Source of the DNA: Candidatus Zixiibacteriota bacterium
Lineage (GTDB): Bacteria; Zixibacteria; MSB-5A5; JAABVY01; JAHJOQ01
NCBI GenBank assembly: GCA_024275215.1
Contig: JAJRZO010000209.1
Span: 1-15,391, forward strand
Direction of reading: 5' to 3'
DNA: 15,391 nt
In this document: positions 1 to 6,693 of the stretch, in pieces
How positions within the stretch are numbered: position 1 is the stretch's first letter
How the letters are laid out: every line of letters starts with the position of its first letter
Position numbers and translations under genes: made by a program
Notes under the pieces: generated by a model
The model's input: the letters and a program-made list of their open reading frames with translations, nothing else
Databases searched by the model: none
What the model was told of the DNA's origin: nothing

Positions 1-6
1 AAAAAG

Positions 7-81
7 CGGGGTTGACGAGACTCGAACTCGCGACCTCCTGCGTGACAGGCAGGCGTTCTAACCAAACTGAACTACAACCCC
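7..81 (-). tRNA. tRNA-Asp (anticodon GTC)
   Basis: Read on the minus strand this folds as a full cloverleaf. The acceptor stem is GGGGTTG/CAACCCC and the D stem is GTTC/GAAC. The anticodon stem CCTGC/GCAGG encloses the loop CTGTCAC, giving anticodon GTC, and the T arm has TTCGAGT in its loop. The discriminator is G, as expected for Asp. CCA is not encoded; the next bases on the minus strand are CTTTTT, so CCA must be added after transcription. It lies 28 nt downstream of tRNA-Val on the same strand and is probably part of the same transcript. Confidence 0.97.
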
Positions 82-109
82 GGCTATATATGCTAAATCT
101 ATATCCATC

Positions 110-184
110 TGGGCGATACTGGAATCGAACCAGTGACCTCCTGCTTGTAAGGCAGGCGCTCTAAACCAACTGAGCTAACCGCCC
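110..184 (-). tRNA. tRNA-Val (anticodon TAC)
   Basis: Minus-strand cloverleaf. The acceptor stem GGGCGGT/ATCGCCC has one G-T wobble and the D stem is GCTC/GAGC. The anticodon stem CCTGC/GCAGG encloses CTTACAA, giving anticodon TAC, and the T loop is TTCGATT. The discriminator is A, and CCA is not encoded. The first 7-10 nt of the tRNA gene overlap the last codons and the stop codon of the upstream small membrane protein gene, so the mature 5' end must be cut out of that mRNA, presumably by RNase P. Confidence 0.97.
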
Positions 185-441
185 GAAGTCTCTTCTTTAC
201 TTTCCTTTCTCTTATCCTTCAGGATAATTGCGACCGGTATTATTATACAATATCCGGCTACCAATAATATCGGCGCAAGTGTGTCGGAACCCAGCGCAAG
301 TGTTATGAATCCGAGGATCACAGCTAAAAGTCCCACACCAAATACGAGATAATTGGTGCGTCCAAATGGCAAAGGCTGTTCCGCCCTGACCTGTTTTCTT
401 GACTGCGTTGTGACCGCAGGTTTTCTGCTCTTTCGCGCCAT
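175..441 (-). CDS. Small two-helix membrane protein (hypothetical, DUF3098-like appearance)
   Basis: The product is 88 residues. It has a basic, soluble N-terminus (residues 1-25), then FGRTNYLVFGVGLL at about 26-39, two predicted membrane helices (about 30-50 and 55-75), and a charged tail (KDKRKESKEE). The 'FGRxNY...GFxxL' start with 'LAPxLLVxGY' before helix 2 resembles small uncharacterised membrane proteins of FCB-group bacteria. That family assignment is from memory and tentative; the function is unknown. I chose the ATG at 441 over a TTG at 480 because a -35 (TTGACA) covers the TTG codon. No Shine-Dalgarno is visible and the likely transcript start is only about 5 nt upstream, so translation may be leaderless. 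The TAG stop lies inside tRNA-Val. Confidence 0.75.
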   Translation of the reverse strand: MARKSRKPAVTTQSRKQVRAEQPLPFGRTNYLVFGVGLLAVILGFITLALGSDTLAPILLVAGYCIIIPVAIILKDKRKESKEETSGG

Positions 442-452
442 AACGAGGCATG

Positions 453-480
453 AAAATAGTAATTTTACGCAGAATGTCAA
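453..480 (-). promoter_or_regulatory. Sigma70-type promoter for small membrane protein-tRNA-Val-tRNA-Asp operon
   Basis: On the minus strand a perfect -35 TTGACA (475-480) is followed by a 16-nt spacer and the -10 TATTTT (453-458). The predicted start is near 446, only a few bases from the ATG at 441. No other promoter is evident before the tRNAs, so this probably drives all three genes. Confidence 0.55.
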
Positions 481-590
481 GCAGAATCAGGCATTTGAAA
501 CATCGTTTTAGCAGTTCTTATTGTCCACAAGACTGTGGAAAGTCTTTAACAACTATTGTCTGCATTCGGTTACTACATCAGGCTTTTGTC

Positions 591-619
591 TTGACATTCA
601 CTCCATATCTGTATATCGA
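591..619 (+). promoter_or_regulatory. Sigma70-type promoter for the polytopic membrane protein gene
   Basis: A perfect -35 TTGACA (591-596) is followed by TATATC (612-617, 15-nt spacer) or TATCGA (614-619, 17-nt spacer) as the -10. The gene's GGAGG and ATG follow within about 25 nt. The divergent minus-strand promoter lies 110 bp away. Between them (481-590) I see only a short TCCACA/TGTGGA hairpin at 524-539. Confidence 0.5.
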
Positions 620-642
620 TACGCAAATTGCGGAGGACGCAG

Positions 643-1800
643 ATGAACAAGTACCATTATGATTTCAGAGACATTTTCAAAGCGCCGCGTATGGCTCTTC
701 ATGGTAAGAACATCTATTTACAGATGCGAAACCTGTTGGTCGGATACATCGGATATGTAGTGATCGCATACCTCGCTCTGATGGTCGAGGGAATCGACCT
801 TAAATATGCGTGGGATGTCAACTTTATTTTCCCGATAGGCACACTCGGTATTATCTCAATCTGGGGAAAGCTTGTCTGGCTCATAGCGATTCACTGGTTT
901 ATCATCTGTCTGCTCAGAGGCAATCTCGCGGTCTCCAAATCAGCCTTTGAGGAAATCAAAGGGAATCTCTTCTTTTCATCAGCAGAGGCTCGAAAGTTTG
1001 TCAGTGAAAAACACTGGGCGATGGGCCGGGCTTACATGGCAGTTGTCGCATTTATCGTCTTCATGGTTGTGCTTGGTCTGATCGCCGGTCTGATTGGGAA
1101 AATCCCTGTTGTAGGCGAACTCAGTTTTGGTCTCTTTTACGGATTTCCATATTATATTTTGTCCCTCTTCGCAGTGCTGATTATATTCCTGTTTACGACA
1201 TTCGTGCTAACCGGCCCTGCAGCAGTCGGTGTCAAAGGTGAAGATACACTGACGACACTTTTCGATGGTTTCTCGGTCGTGACATCGAGACCGCTCCGCT
1301 GGACAATCTACACTGCATCATCGGTTGTAATTGCCAAAGTCTGTTCATTCGTCCTATTCTATTTTTCTTTCAGAGCGTTCCAGTTCACGAACTATACGAC
1401 CGGTGTGTTTATGGGCGACAAAGGGAAGATTATTTTCCAGTCGGCAATCGATAAATTCCCTGCAAGTGCACCATTGGTTCAATTTCTCAGCTTTCTCTAT
1501 CCCGGTAGCAATTTCGGAATTGATCTGTACATGCTTGGCGCATTTCATCCGTCGAACACAATTTACTCGATTGCAACATACCTTGTTACGATAAGTATCA
1601 GTCTCGTTTTCCTGTTCATCATCGCTTACTTCATCAACACAGTTGTCGTGGGACAGGTGATCGCGTTTATCGATATCCGCAGACAGACTCACAATGATAA
1701 TCTGGCTGAGATGTCTGACGATGAACTGTTCGATGATTTCAAGTTGACCGAAGAGAAAAAGACGGACAGCGAAAAATCAGACGACAAACCCTCGATGTAG
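643..1800 (+). CDS. Polytopic inner-membrane protein of unknown function
   Basis: The product is 385 residues from an ATG preceded by CGGAGG (631-636) at 6-nt spacing. That site favours this start over a TTG at 628. Hydrophobic segments lie at about 31-50, 70-91, 130-151, 168-190, 220-243 and 306-342, giving six or seven helices. A soluble loop lies at about 92-128. The C-terminal 40 residues are strongly acidic and charged (EMSDDELFDDF then lysine/glutamate-rich). The stretch GPAAVGVKGE...FDGFSVVTSRPLRW (about 191-220) resembles the loop-helix pattern of multi-pass proteins that assemble or sort membrane components, but I do not recognise a named family. No catalytic motif is visible. The gene stands alone on this strand apart from the alcohol dehydrogenase 246 bp downstream. 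Confidence 0.85.
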   Translation: MNKYHYDFRDIFKAPRMALHGKNIYLQMRNLLVGYIGYVVIAYLALMVEGIDLKYAWDVNFIFPIGTLGIISIWGKLVWLIAIHWFIICLLRGNLAVSKSAFEEIKGNLFFSSAEARKFVSEKHWAMGRAYMAVVAFIVFMVVLGLIAGLIGKIPVVGELSFGLFYGFPYYILSLFAVLIIFLFTTFVLTGPAAVGVKGEDTLTTLFDGFSVVTSRPLRWTIYTASSVVIAKVCSFVLFYFSFRAFQFTNYTTGVFMGDKGKIIFQSAIDKFPASAPLVQFLSFLYPGSNFGIDLYMLGAFHPSNTIYSIATYLVTISISLVFLFIIAYFINTVVVGQVIAFIDIRRQTHNDNLAEMSDDELFDDFKLTEEKKTDSEKSDDKPSM

Positions 1801-1886
1801 TAATACGCTTTCTGTGGGCGGCAGATGTTCTGAGGGTTTCCAAAGGATGCGAAAAGCAGGTGGTGATGTTTGCGAAAGGAAGTAGT

Positions 1887-1911
1887 GTCATTCCCGCGAA
1901 AGCGGGAATCT
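1887..1911. repeat. Intergenic palindrome, REP-like (GAAA loop)
   Basis: A perfect 8-bp stem ATTCCCGC/GCGGGAAT (1890-1897 and 1902-1909) closes a GAAA tetraloop and is preceded by GTC. The first 14 bases (GTCATTCCCGCGAA) recur exactly at 3274-3287. The 'GTCATTCCCGCG' style is typical of dispersed REP-like elements. It lies in the gap between two plus-strand genes (1801-2046), where I see no other gene. Confidence 0.7.
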
Positions 1912-1933
1912 ATTGAATGCGTTGATGTTAAAT

Positions 1934-1974
1934 AGACTCCCGCCTTCGCGGGAGAGACAGAGTCTGCTTCCCGA
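1934..1974. repeat. Second intergenic hairpin, REP-like pair
   Basis: A perfect 7-bp stem CTCCCGC/GCGGGAG (1937-1943 and 1948-1954) closes a CTTC loop. A wider AGACT (1934-1938) can alternatively pair with AGTCT (1970-1974). It sits 25 bp after the GAAA-loop palindrome and shares its CCCGC/GCGGG core, like a paired (BIME-type) repeat. It could also fold in the leader of the alcohol dehydrogenase mRNA. Confidence 0.6.
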
Positions 1975-2046
1975 TTGAGTTAAACAGGGCTTGTGAGACA
2001 GCTTCGGGAGGTATTCCAGCCACCAGTTCCGAATCGGAGGTATATT

Positions 2047-3237
2047 GTGAAATTCCAATGGGCAAATACGACAAGAGTGATATTCGGAGTCGGAGAAATC
2101 GAACGACTCGGTGAAGAGTCTGCACGAATCGGAAAACATGCGATGATCGTCACGGGAAAATCATCGACAAAGAAAACAGGTCTTCTCGATAAAGCTGTCA
2201 AACTGCTTAATGATTCTGGCGTCAAAACTATGATCTTCGATAAGATAGAACCAAACCCGCGCGCTGCCACGATTGACAAAGCCGCTTCAATCGTCGGAAA
2301 CAATGGCTGCGATTTTGTCATCGGACTCGGTGGCGGTTCGGCTATGGACGCATCCAAAGCTGTCGCAGTTGCGGCATCGGTCGGCTCGAAGATTTGGGAT
2401 CATATTTACAGCGGACCTGATAAAACGCCGTTGGATGTGACATCTGCGTTGCCGATAGTGACTGTTCCGACTCTTGCGGCTACCGGTTCTGAGGCTAATG
2501 GCGGCGCGGTGATTACCAACTGGAAAACGAAAGAAAAAGCGCCATTGATACATCCTCTTATGTTCCCGCGTTTTTCGATTGTCGATCCGGCACTGACCAC
2601 GACGGTCTCTCGCGATTACACTGCTGACGGCGGAGTTGACATCATCTCTCATGTTATGGAAAGTTATTTTTCGTGTACTGACTACACACCTCTTCAGGAT
2701 AGATTTTCCGAGGGCGTTATCAGGACAGTTATGGATCATCTTCCGCGAGCGATGGCGAATGGGGATGACATAGAAGCGCGCACACAGCTTTCGTGGTGTT
2801 CGACAGTGGCGCTGTGTGGTATTGTGAACTCAGGCCGTTCCGGAGGATTTCCTTTGCACTGGATGGAGCATGCTGTTTCTGCACACTATGATATATCGCA
2901 TGGCCGCGGTCTGGCGATCCTCATGCCGCACCTGATGCGATACACCGCCGAGACGAATCCTGACAAATATGTTCAGTTTGCGCGGAACATATTCTTTGCA
3001 GATACAAATACGATGTCACGGGATGATGCTGTTGATGCTGGAATCGCGATGTTCGAGGAATGGATGAAAAAAACCGGCGTCTATTTCACACTGTCCGATG
3101 TCGGCATAGATTCCGAGAAGTTCGAGACGATGGCTGATGATATTATACGGTTGTATGGTCACGGCAATGATTTCATTCCGAATGCCCGACCGCTTTACAA
3201 AAAAGATATTATCAGGATATTCGAGATGGCGTTGTAG
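2047..3237 (+). CDS. Iron-containing alcohol dehydrogenase (YqhD/butanol dehydrogenase type)
   Basis: The product is 396 residues, the normal length for family III (Fe-dependent) alcohol dehydrogenases. These are cytoplasmic NAD(P)H-dependent enzymes that interconvert aldehydes and alcohols. The start is a GTG with CGGAGG at 2035-2040, 6 nt upstream; a TTG at 1993 is possible but has no such site. The N-terminal dinucleotide domain has GGGSAMD at 95-101, and PTLAATGSEAN at 141-151 matches the family signature. Metal ligands align with E. coli YqhD as D198, H202, H271 and H285. The closest pattern is YqhD/BDH: 'ILFGKGxI' becomes VIFGVGEI, 'SDYGL' becomes SDVGI, and the C-terminus has HGNDF. 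Cofactor and natural substrate cannot be read from the sequence. It is monocistronic, with repeats on both sides. Confidence 0.93.
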   Translation: MKFQWANTTRVIFGVGEIERLGEESARIGKHAMIVTGKSSTKKTGLLDKAVKLLNDSGVKTMIFDKIEPNPRAATIDKAASIVGNNGCDFVIGLGGGSAMDASKAVAVAASVGSKIWDHIYSGPDKTPLDVTSALPIVTVPTLAATGSEANGGAVITNWKTKEKAPLIHPLMFPRFSIVDPALTTTVSRDYTADGGVDIISHVMESYFSCTDYTPLQDRFSEGVIRTVMDHLPRAMANGDDIEARTQLSWCSTVALCGIVNSGRSGGFPLHWMEHAVSAHYDISHGRGLAILMPHLMRYTAETNPDKYVQFARNIFFADTNTMSRDDAVDAGIAMFEEWMKKTGVYFTLSDVGIDSEKFETMADDIIRLYGHGNDFIPNARPLYKKDIIRIFEMAL

Positions 3238-3273
3238 AAAGCGGATCGAAATCATTTTATACACATCAACATC

Positions 3274-3341
3274 GTCATTCCCGCGAAGGGGAGTGTTGCA
3301 AAACCTGCCTTGAGTGCTCGCAGGGGCTGTGCCCCTGCAGG
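3274..3341. repeat. Composite intergenic repeat with GC-rich hairpin
   Basis: This begins with a partial REP (GTCATTCCCGCGAA at 3274-3287, the same 14 bases as 1887-1900 but without the second arm). It continues with AGTGCTCGCAGGGGCTGT (3313-3330), which recurs exactly at 6413-6430. The perfect stem GCAGGGGC/GCCCCTGC (3320-3327 and 3331-3338) has a 3-nt loop and can be extended by ACCTGC/GCAGGT. It follows the alcohol dehydrogenase stop by about 80 nt and could slow transcription there, but no T-run follows. The gap 3238-3528 holds only repeats and the terminator listed below. Confidence 0.65.
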
Positions 3342-3447
3342 TAATGTGTTGTAACTGTCTGCAATGCAATATGCTGAACATACAGCAGCACAGCTACTGT
3401 GTGCACTTTTGACAGTCTTCGGACATCTGCAGGGTACAACAAATATC

Positions 3448-3473
3448 AAAGGCGGATGCAATCAGCATCCGCC
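3448..3473 (-). terminator. Terminator hairpin for the M16 peptidase gene (possibly bidirectional)
   Basis: A perfect 9-bp stem GGCGGATGC/GCATCCGCC (3451-3459 and 3465-3473) has a 5-nt loop. It lies 55 nt beyond the peptidase stop. On the minus strand the stem is followed by TTTGATATTTG, a short and interrupted U-tract. On the plus strand AT-rich TAATATATT follows, so it may also stop transcription coming from the alcohol dehydrogenase. Confidence 0.6.
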
Positions 3474-3492
3474 TAATATATTAGTCAAGCAG

Positions 3493-3515
3493 GTCGAAAC
3501 ACTTGTAGTTTCGAC
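3493..3515. repeat. Inverted repeat with CTACAAG core
   Basis: The perfect 8-bp arms GTCGAAAC and GTTTCGAC flank ACTTGTA. On the minus strand it reads CTACAAG followed by TGTTTCGACCTGC. This matches modules at 6645-6693 (CCTACAAGA ... GTTCGACATCTGC) and 13473-13497 (CCTACAAGATGTCGAAAC), so it belongs to the same mosaic repeat family. Confidence 0.55.
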
Positions 3516-3528
3516 AATGCGAACCAAG

Positions 3529-6303
3529 TTATATTGTCTCGTTGACCTGGTCGATTATCTCGACATTCTTGAGTCCCAAACCTGAAGAACCATCCTCTGC
3601 TTTCTCCTGATTCAGTTCCCTGATACCATCTTCAATCTTGGATTTGTCACCTACAATAACGATCACAAGCGATTCGGGATGAATATACTCACTGGCAACT
3701 CGTGATGCTGTTTCCACAGAAACATTCTTCACGCGATCGATATATGTTGACCAGTCATCAAGCGGCAGATCATAGAGCACAATCGAACCAAGTGCTCTTG
3801 TGATGGCTCCGAGAGTCTGAAATCTCTGCGGGAATCCCTTGACAAGACTACTCTTCGCAAAATCAAGCTCCTCGGTTGTCAATGGACGATCACCCGTGAT
3901 TCCGCGCAATTCCCTGATGATTTCCACGAGCGATTCTTTCGTGAACTGCGTATGAACCGGAGCATAACAGACAAACGGCCCCGTGTTTAGCGTTGTCCAG
4001 AGGAATGATCCCGCTCCGTATGTATAGCCTTTATCCTCACGGAGATTCAGATTCACGCGACTTACAAACTGACCGCCGAGCGCCTGATTCATCACCTTGA
4101 AATTAAGGTAGTCAGGATTATTGCGTGACATAGCAAGATTTCCGGTAACTATCATCGATTGTTCAGCTCCCGGTTTGTCTACCAGATAGATCACCGGATG
4201 ATCCGGAACCTTTGGATCGGTGACATTCTGGGTTGCAACAACTCCCTGCTTCCAATCCTTGAATGCTTTTTCGATTTTCTCTTTCGCTTCAGCGAGAGTA
4301 ATATCTCCCGCGATAGCTATTGCAGCATTGTTCGGAAAATAGTGTGTCTTATAGAACTCCACCAGATCGTCACGATTCATCGCTTTGATGGATTCTTTCG
4401 TACCCGACCCGGTATACGGCTGGCTGTATGGATGTTTGCTGCCGAATACCTCCTTCATATATAATTTGAATGCTGATGGGAACGGCTGTTTTGATTCCTG
4501 CTGAATGCGTCCGAGATAAATCTGACGCTGACGTTCGAGTTCATCCCTGGGAAATACAGGATTGAGGATAACATCAGCCATTAAATCCAAAGCAGGATCA
4601 AGATTCTTCTTCAGAACATTGAGGCTGACTGTTGATCCGTCGAATGAACTCCCAGTGCCCAGATGTGCTGCTATGCGCTTTGCATCTTCTGCAATCTCAA
4701 GCGCTGAACGATTCTTCGTTCCTTCATTGAGCATCTCGGCTGTCAACGCTGCCGTGCCAAACTTGCCGGGAGGATCGGCAGCCCATCCGCTCTTGAGAAC
4801 AAGATCCATTTCTACCAGAGGCAGCTTATGGTCTTCGACAAGCAATATCTCCAATCCGTTGGAGAGAGTAGCTGTTTGAATCGCGGGCGGATCAAATGTC
4901 GGCTCAGGCATCGGTGAAGGCTTCGTATCGCGGTCAATAACAACATCGCTTGCTGTCAGCGTACCCTGAGGCACGATGTGGAGAATAGCGCGCTTATTGA
5001 AATCGATATATTTCTTTACATAAGACATCACACTTTCGGATGTTGCCTTTGTATAACGTTCCATATCCCAGGCAAGCATGCCGGGGTCACCGAGCATAGT
5101 ATTGTATGCGTTGAGTATGTTCGCTCTTCCGCTGAAACCGCCAATCGACTCAAGCTGACGAACAAAGGATGCTTCCCATGTGGTTTTTGCCTGCTGAAGC
5201 TCTTCCTCAGAGATGCCTTCCGTAAGGATTTTCTGAAGTTCTGCGTCGACCGCTTTCTCGATTTCATCCAATGAATGACCCTTTTGTGCAGTTACCTGAA
5301 TATGGAACGTACTGCAAAGCTCACGCGAAGATTGATACGCAACTACATTCTGCGCGATCTGTTGTTCATATACAAGAGCTTTGTACAGACGGGAGGTCTT
5401 CCCGGTCGAGAGTATATTTGCAAACAGATCGAACTCTGCATCGCCCGGCGCATAGAATGCCGGAGTATGCCACACATAATCAAGACGAGCCAGTTCAACA
5501 TCGTCTTCAGCCACCTCGCGTTTCACACCATCCAGTTCGGGAACCCAACCGGTCATTCGTTCGATAGGCGGTCCCGGTGGCAGATTAGCGAAATATTTCT
5601 CCACAAGCTGCTTCGCAACCGCAGGATCAAAATCTCCGGCTATACAGAGCGAAGCGTTATTAGGTGTGTAGTACTTATGAAAGAATTCGGTAACATCTTC
5701 AATAGAAGCAGCGGCAAGGTCCCGCATGCTGCCTATCACCGGCCATGAATATGGGTGATTACTCGGATACATCATGTGATGAATAAGTTCACCGGCATGT
5801 CCATAGGGCTGATTATCAACATTCTGGCGACGTTCGTTCATTACGACATCGCGCTGATTGTCGAGTTTCTCCTGAGTCATGGCATCGGGAAGGAATCCGA
5901 GACGATCCGATTCCATCCAGAGTGCGAGTTCAAGATAATTGCTCGGCACGTTTTCCCAGTAATTGGTGCGATCTTCGGTAGTTGAGCCATTAACCTGACC
6001 ACCGACCTCCTGGAGCGGTGTGAAGTATTCACCGGGTGTGTGCTCGCTCCCCTGAAACATCAAATGTTCAAACAAATGGGCGAACCCGGTTCGACCAGCC
6101 TCTTCATTCTTGGAACCTACGTGGTACCAGATGTTGACTGCTACCATTGGAATAGAATGATCTTCGTGGAGAATCACATCGAGTCCGTTAGGCAATGTGT
6201 ATTTCTCGAACTTGATTTCCGGCAGGTCTCCCGCCGCTGCGACAGACAAACTAAGAAACATTATCGCGAAGCAAATCGCGAGAACTTTGATTGTTGGATG
6301 CAT
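3529..6303 (-). CDS. Secreted two-domain M16 family zinc metallopeptidase
   Basis: The product is 924 residues. A signal peptide (about 1-24, ending VAAAG) points to export to the periplasm. Two M16 (pitrilysin/processing-peptidase) units follow, at about 30-455 and 470-900. The first carries the inverted zinc motif HLFEH (76-80) and a third ligand E157, at exactly the HxxEH-X76-E spacing of active M16 enzymes. The second unit has no HxxEH (the equivalent region is AALTAEMLNEG, 518-528). It does carry LREDKGYTYGAG (754-765), the Arg/Tyr motif that helps bind substrate. It is therefore one chain with an active and a structural half, like bacterial PqqL-type proteins, and probably degrades peptides. 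The ATG has AAGGAG 7 nt upstream. It is a single gene with its own promoter candidate and terminator. Confidence 0.93.
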   Translation of the reverse strand: MHPTIKVLAICFAIMFLSLSVAAAGDLPEIKFEKYTLPNGLDVILHEDHSIPMVAVNIWYHVGSKNEEAGRTGFAHLFEHLMFQGSEHTPGEYFTPLQEVGGQVNGSTTEDRTNYWENVPSNYLELALWMESDRLGFLPDAMTQEKLDNQRDVVMNERRQNVDNQPYGHAGELIHHMMYPSNHPYSWPVIGSMRDLAAASIEDVTEFFHKYYTPNNASLCIAGDFDPAVAKQLVEKYFANLPPGPPIERMTGWVPELDGVKREVAEDDVELARLDYVWHTPAFYAPGDAEFDLFANILSTGKTSRLYKALVYEQQIAQNVVAYQSSRELCSTFHIQVTAQKGHSLDEIEKAVDAELQKILTEGISEEELQQAKTTWEASFVRQLESIGGFSGRANILNAYNTMLGDPGMLAWDMERYTKATSESVMSYVKKYIDFNKRAILHIVPQGTLTASDVVIDRDTKPSPMPEPTFDPPAIQTATLSNGLEILLVEDHKLPLVEMDLVLKSGWAADPPGKFGTAALTAEMLNEGTKNRSALEIAEDAKRIAAHLGTGSSFDGSTVSLNVLKKNLDPALDLMADVILNPVFPRDELERQRQIYLGRIQQESKQPFPSAFKLYMKEVFGSKHPYSQPYTGSGTKESIKAMNRDDLVEFYKTHYFPNNAAIAIAGDITLAEAKEKIEKAFKDWKQGVVATQNVTDPKVPDHPVIYLVDKPGAEQSMIVTGNLAMSRNNPDYLNFKVMNQALGGQFVSRVNLNLREDKGYTYGAGSFLWTTLNTGPFVCYAPVHTQFTKESLVEIIRELRGITGDRPLTTEELDFAKSSLVKGFPQRFQTLGAITRALGSIVLYDLPLDDWSTYIDRVKNVSVETASRVASEYIHPESLVIVIVGDKSKIEDGIRELNQEKAEDGSSGLGLKNVEIIDQVNETI

Positions 6304-6347
6304 GGATTCACTCCTTTCACTGCGTTGCCATGCAGAAAGAATATATT

Positions 6348-6377
6348 TTGTTAGTTACGATACGAACTCATTGTCAA
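6348..6377 (-). promoter_or_regulatory. Candidate promoter for the M16 peptidase gene
   Basis: On the minus strand a perfect TTGACA (6372-6377) is followed by an 18-nt spacer and a poor -10, TAACAA (6348-6353, 3 of 6 matches). The AT-rich stretch just downstream (AAAATATATTC) could provide an alternative. Position and strand fit the gene starting at 6303. Confidence 0.35.
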
Positions 6378-6412
6378 GATAGTTGCAATGAACATGTGTA
6401 AAATCCACCTCA

Positions 6413-6447
6413 AGTGCTCGCAGGGGCTGTCAGGCTGTGTGCACTTT
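6413..6447. repeat. Shortened copy of the 3313-3409 intergenic repeat
   Basis: AGTGCTCGCAGGGGCTGT (6413-6430) is identical to 3313-3330, and CTGTGTGCACTTT (6435-6447) is identical to 3397-3409. In this copy the two blocks are 4 bp apart; at 3313 they are 66 bp apart. It looks like a repeat that lost its middle, including the second arm of the GC-rich hairpin. The gap 6304-6693 contains no gene that I can see. Confidence 0.6.
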
Positions 6448-6590
6448 GGCACTCATTATCAGGTATTCAATATGCCGTCTGTGCTGGAATGACACAACTT
6501 GTTTCCGTTAACAAGATTACTTGTATTTCACATCTTATGAGACAGCCTCTGAAGATCTGCCGGACACGGAACATTAAAGATGGAACACCG

Positions 6591-6613
6591 TCATGCCGGA
6601 CTTGATCCGGCAT
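6591..6613. repeat. REP-like palindrome (ATGCCGGA/TCCGGCAT)
   Basis: A perfect 8-bp stem (6593-6600 and 6606-6613) has the loop CTTGA. The form GTCATGCCGGACTTGATCC is a common type of dispersed intergenic palindrome in many bacteria. It lies about 80 nt after the end of the metal-transport operon and may help end or stabilise that transcript, although no T-run follows. Confidence 0.6.
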
Positions 6614-6623
6614 CCAGACTTTC

Positions 6624-6693
6624 TCACGTCCCGAGTGGACGTGACCTACAAGAACTGCCCTGAGTGCAACGAAGGGTGGGTTCGACATCTGCA
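6624..6693. repeat. Hairpin plus CCTACAAGA mosaic repeat
   Basis: The perfect stem TCACGTCC/GGACGTGA (6624-6631 and 6637-6644, loop CGAGT) is followed directly by CCTACAAGA (6645-6653). After that come a CTGCCCTGAGTGC block, similar to CTGCCTTGAGTGC at 3306-3318, and GTTCGACATCTGC (about 6680-6692). The same order of hairpin then CCTACAAGA occurs at 13451-13481 with a different stem sequence. The module ends exactly at the stop codon of the downstream-most permease gene. Confidence 0.55.

Noticed and set aside
521..539. TTGTCCACA and TGTGGA near each other, resembling inverted DnaA boxes, as a possible origin.
   Set aside because: The first box has one mismatch and the second several. There is no cluster of boxes, no AT-rich unwinding region and no dnaA/dnaN nearby.
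450..662. 70-residue open frame on the plus strand between the divergent genes.
   Set aside because: It covers two promoters, has no ribosome site, and its product has no recognisable pattern.
2287..2739. 150-residue open frame antisense to the alcohol dehydrogenase.
   Set aside because: It is a shadow of a well-supported gene; the product is rich in Arg and Cys without domain features.
1887..3341. Repeated GTCATTCCCGCG units as a CRISPR array.
   Set aside because: There are only two copies 1.4 kb apart, no regular spacers and no cas genes.
5275..5748. 157-residue open frame antisense to the M16 peptidase.
   Set aside because: The opposite strand has a complete M16 protein with all catalytic residues, and this frame has no start signal.
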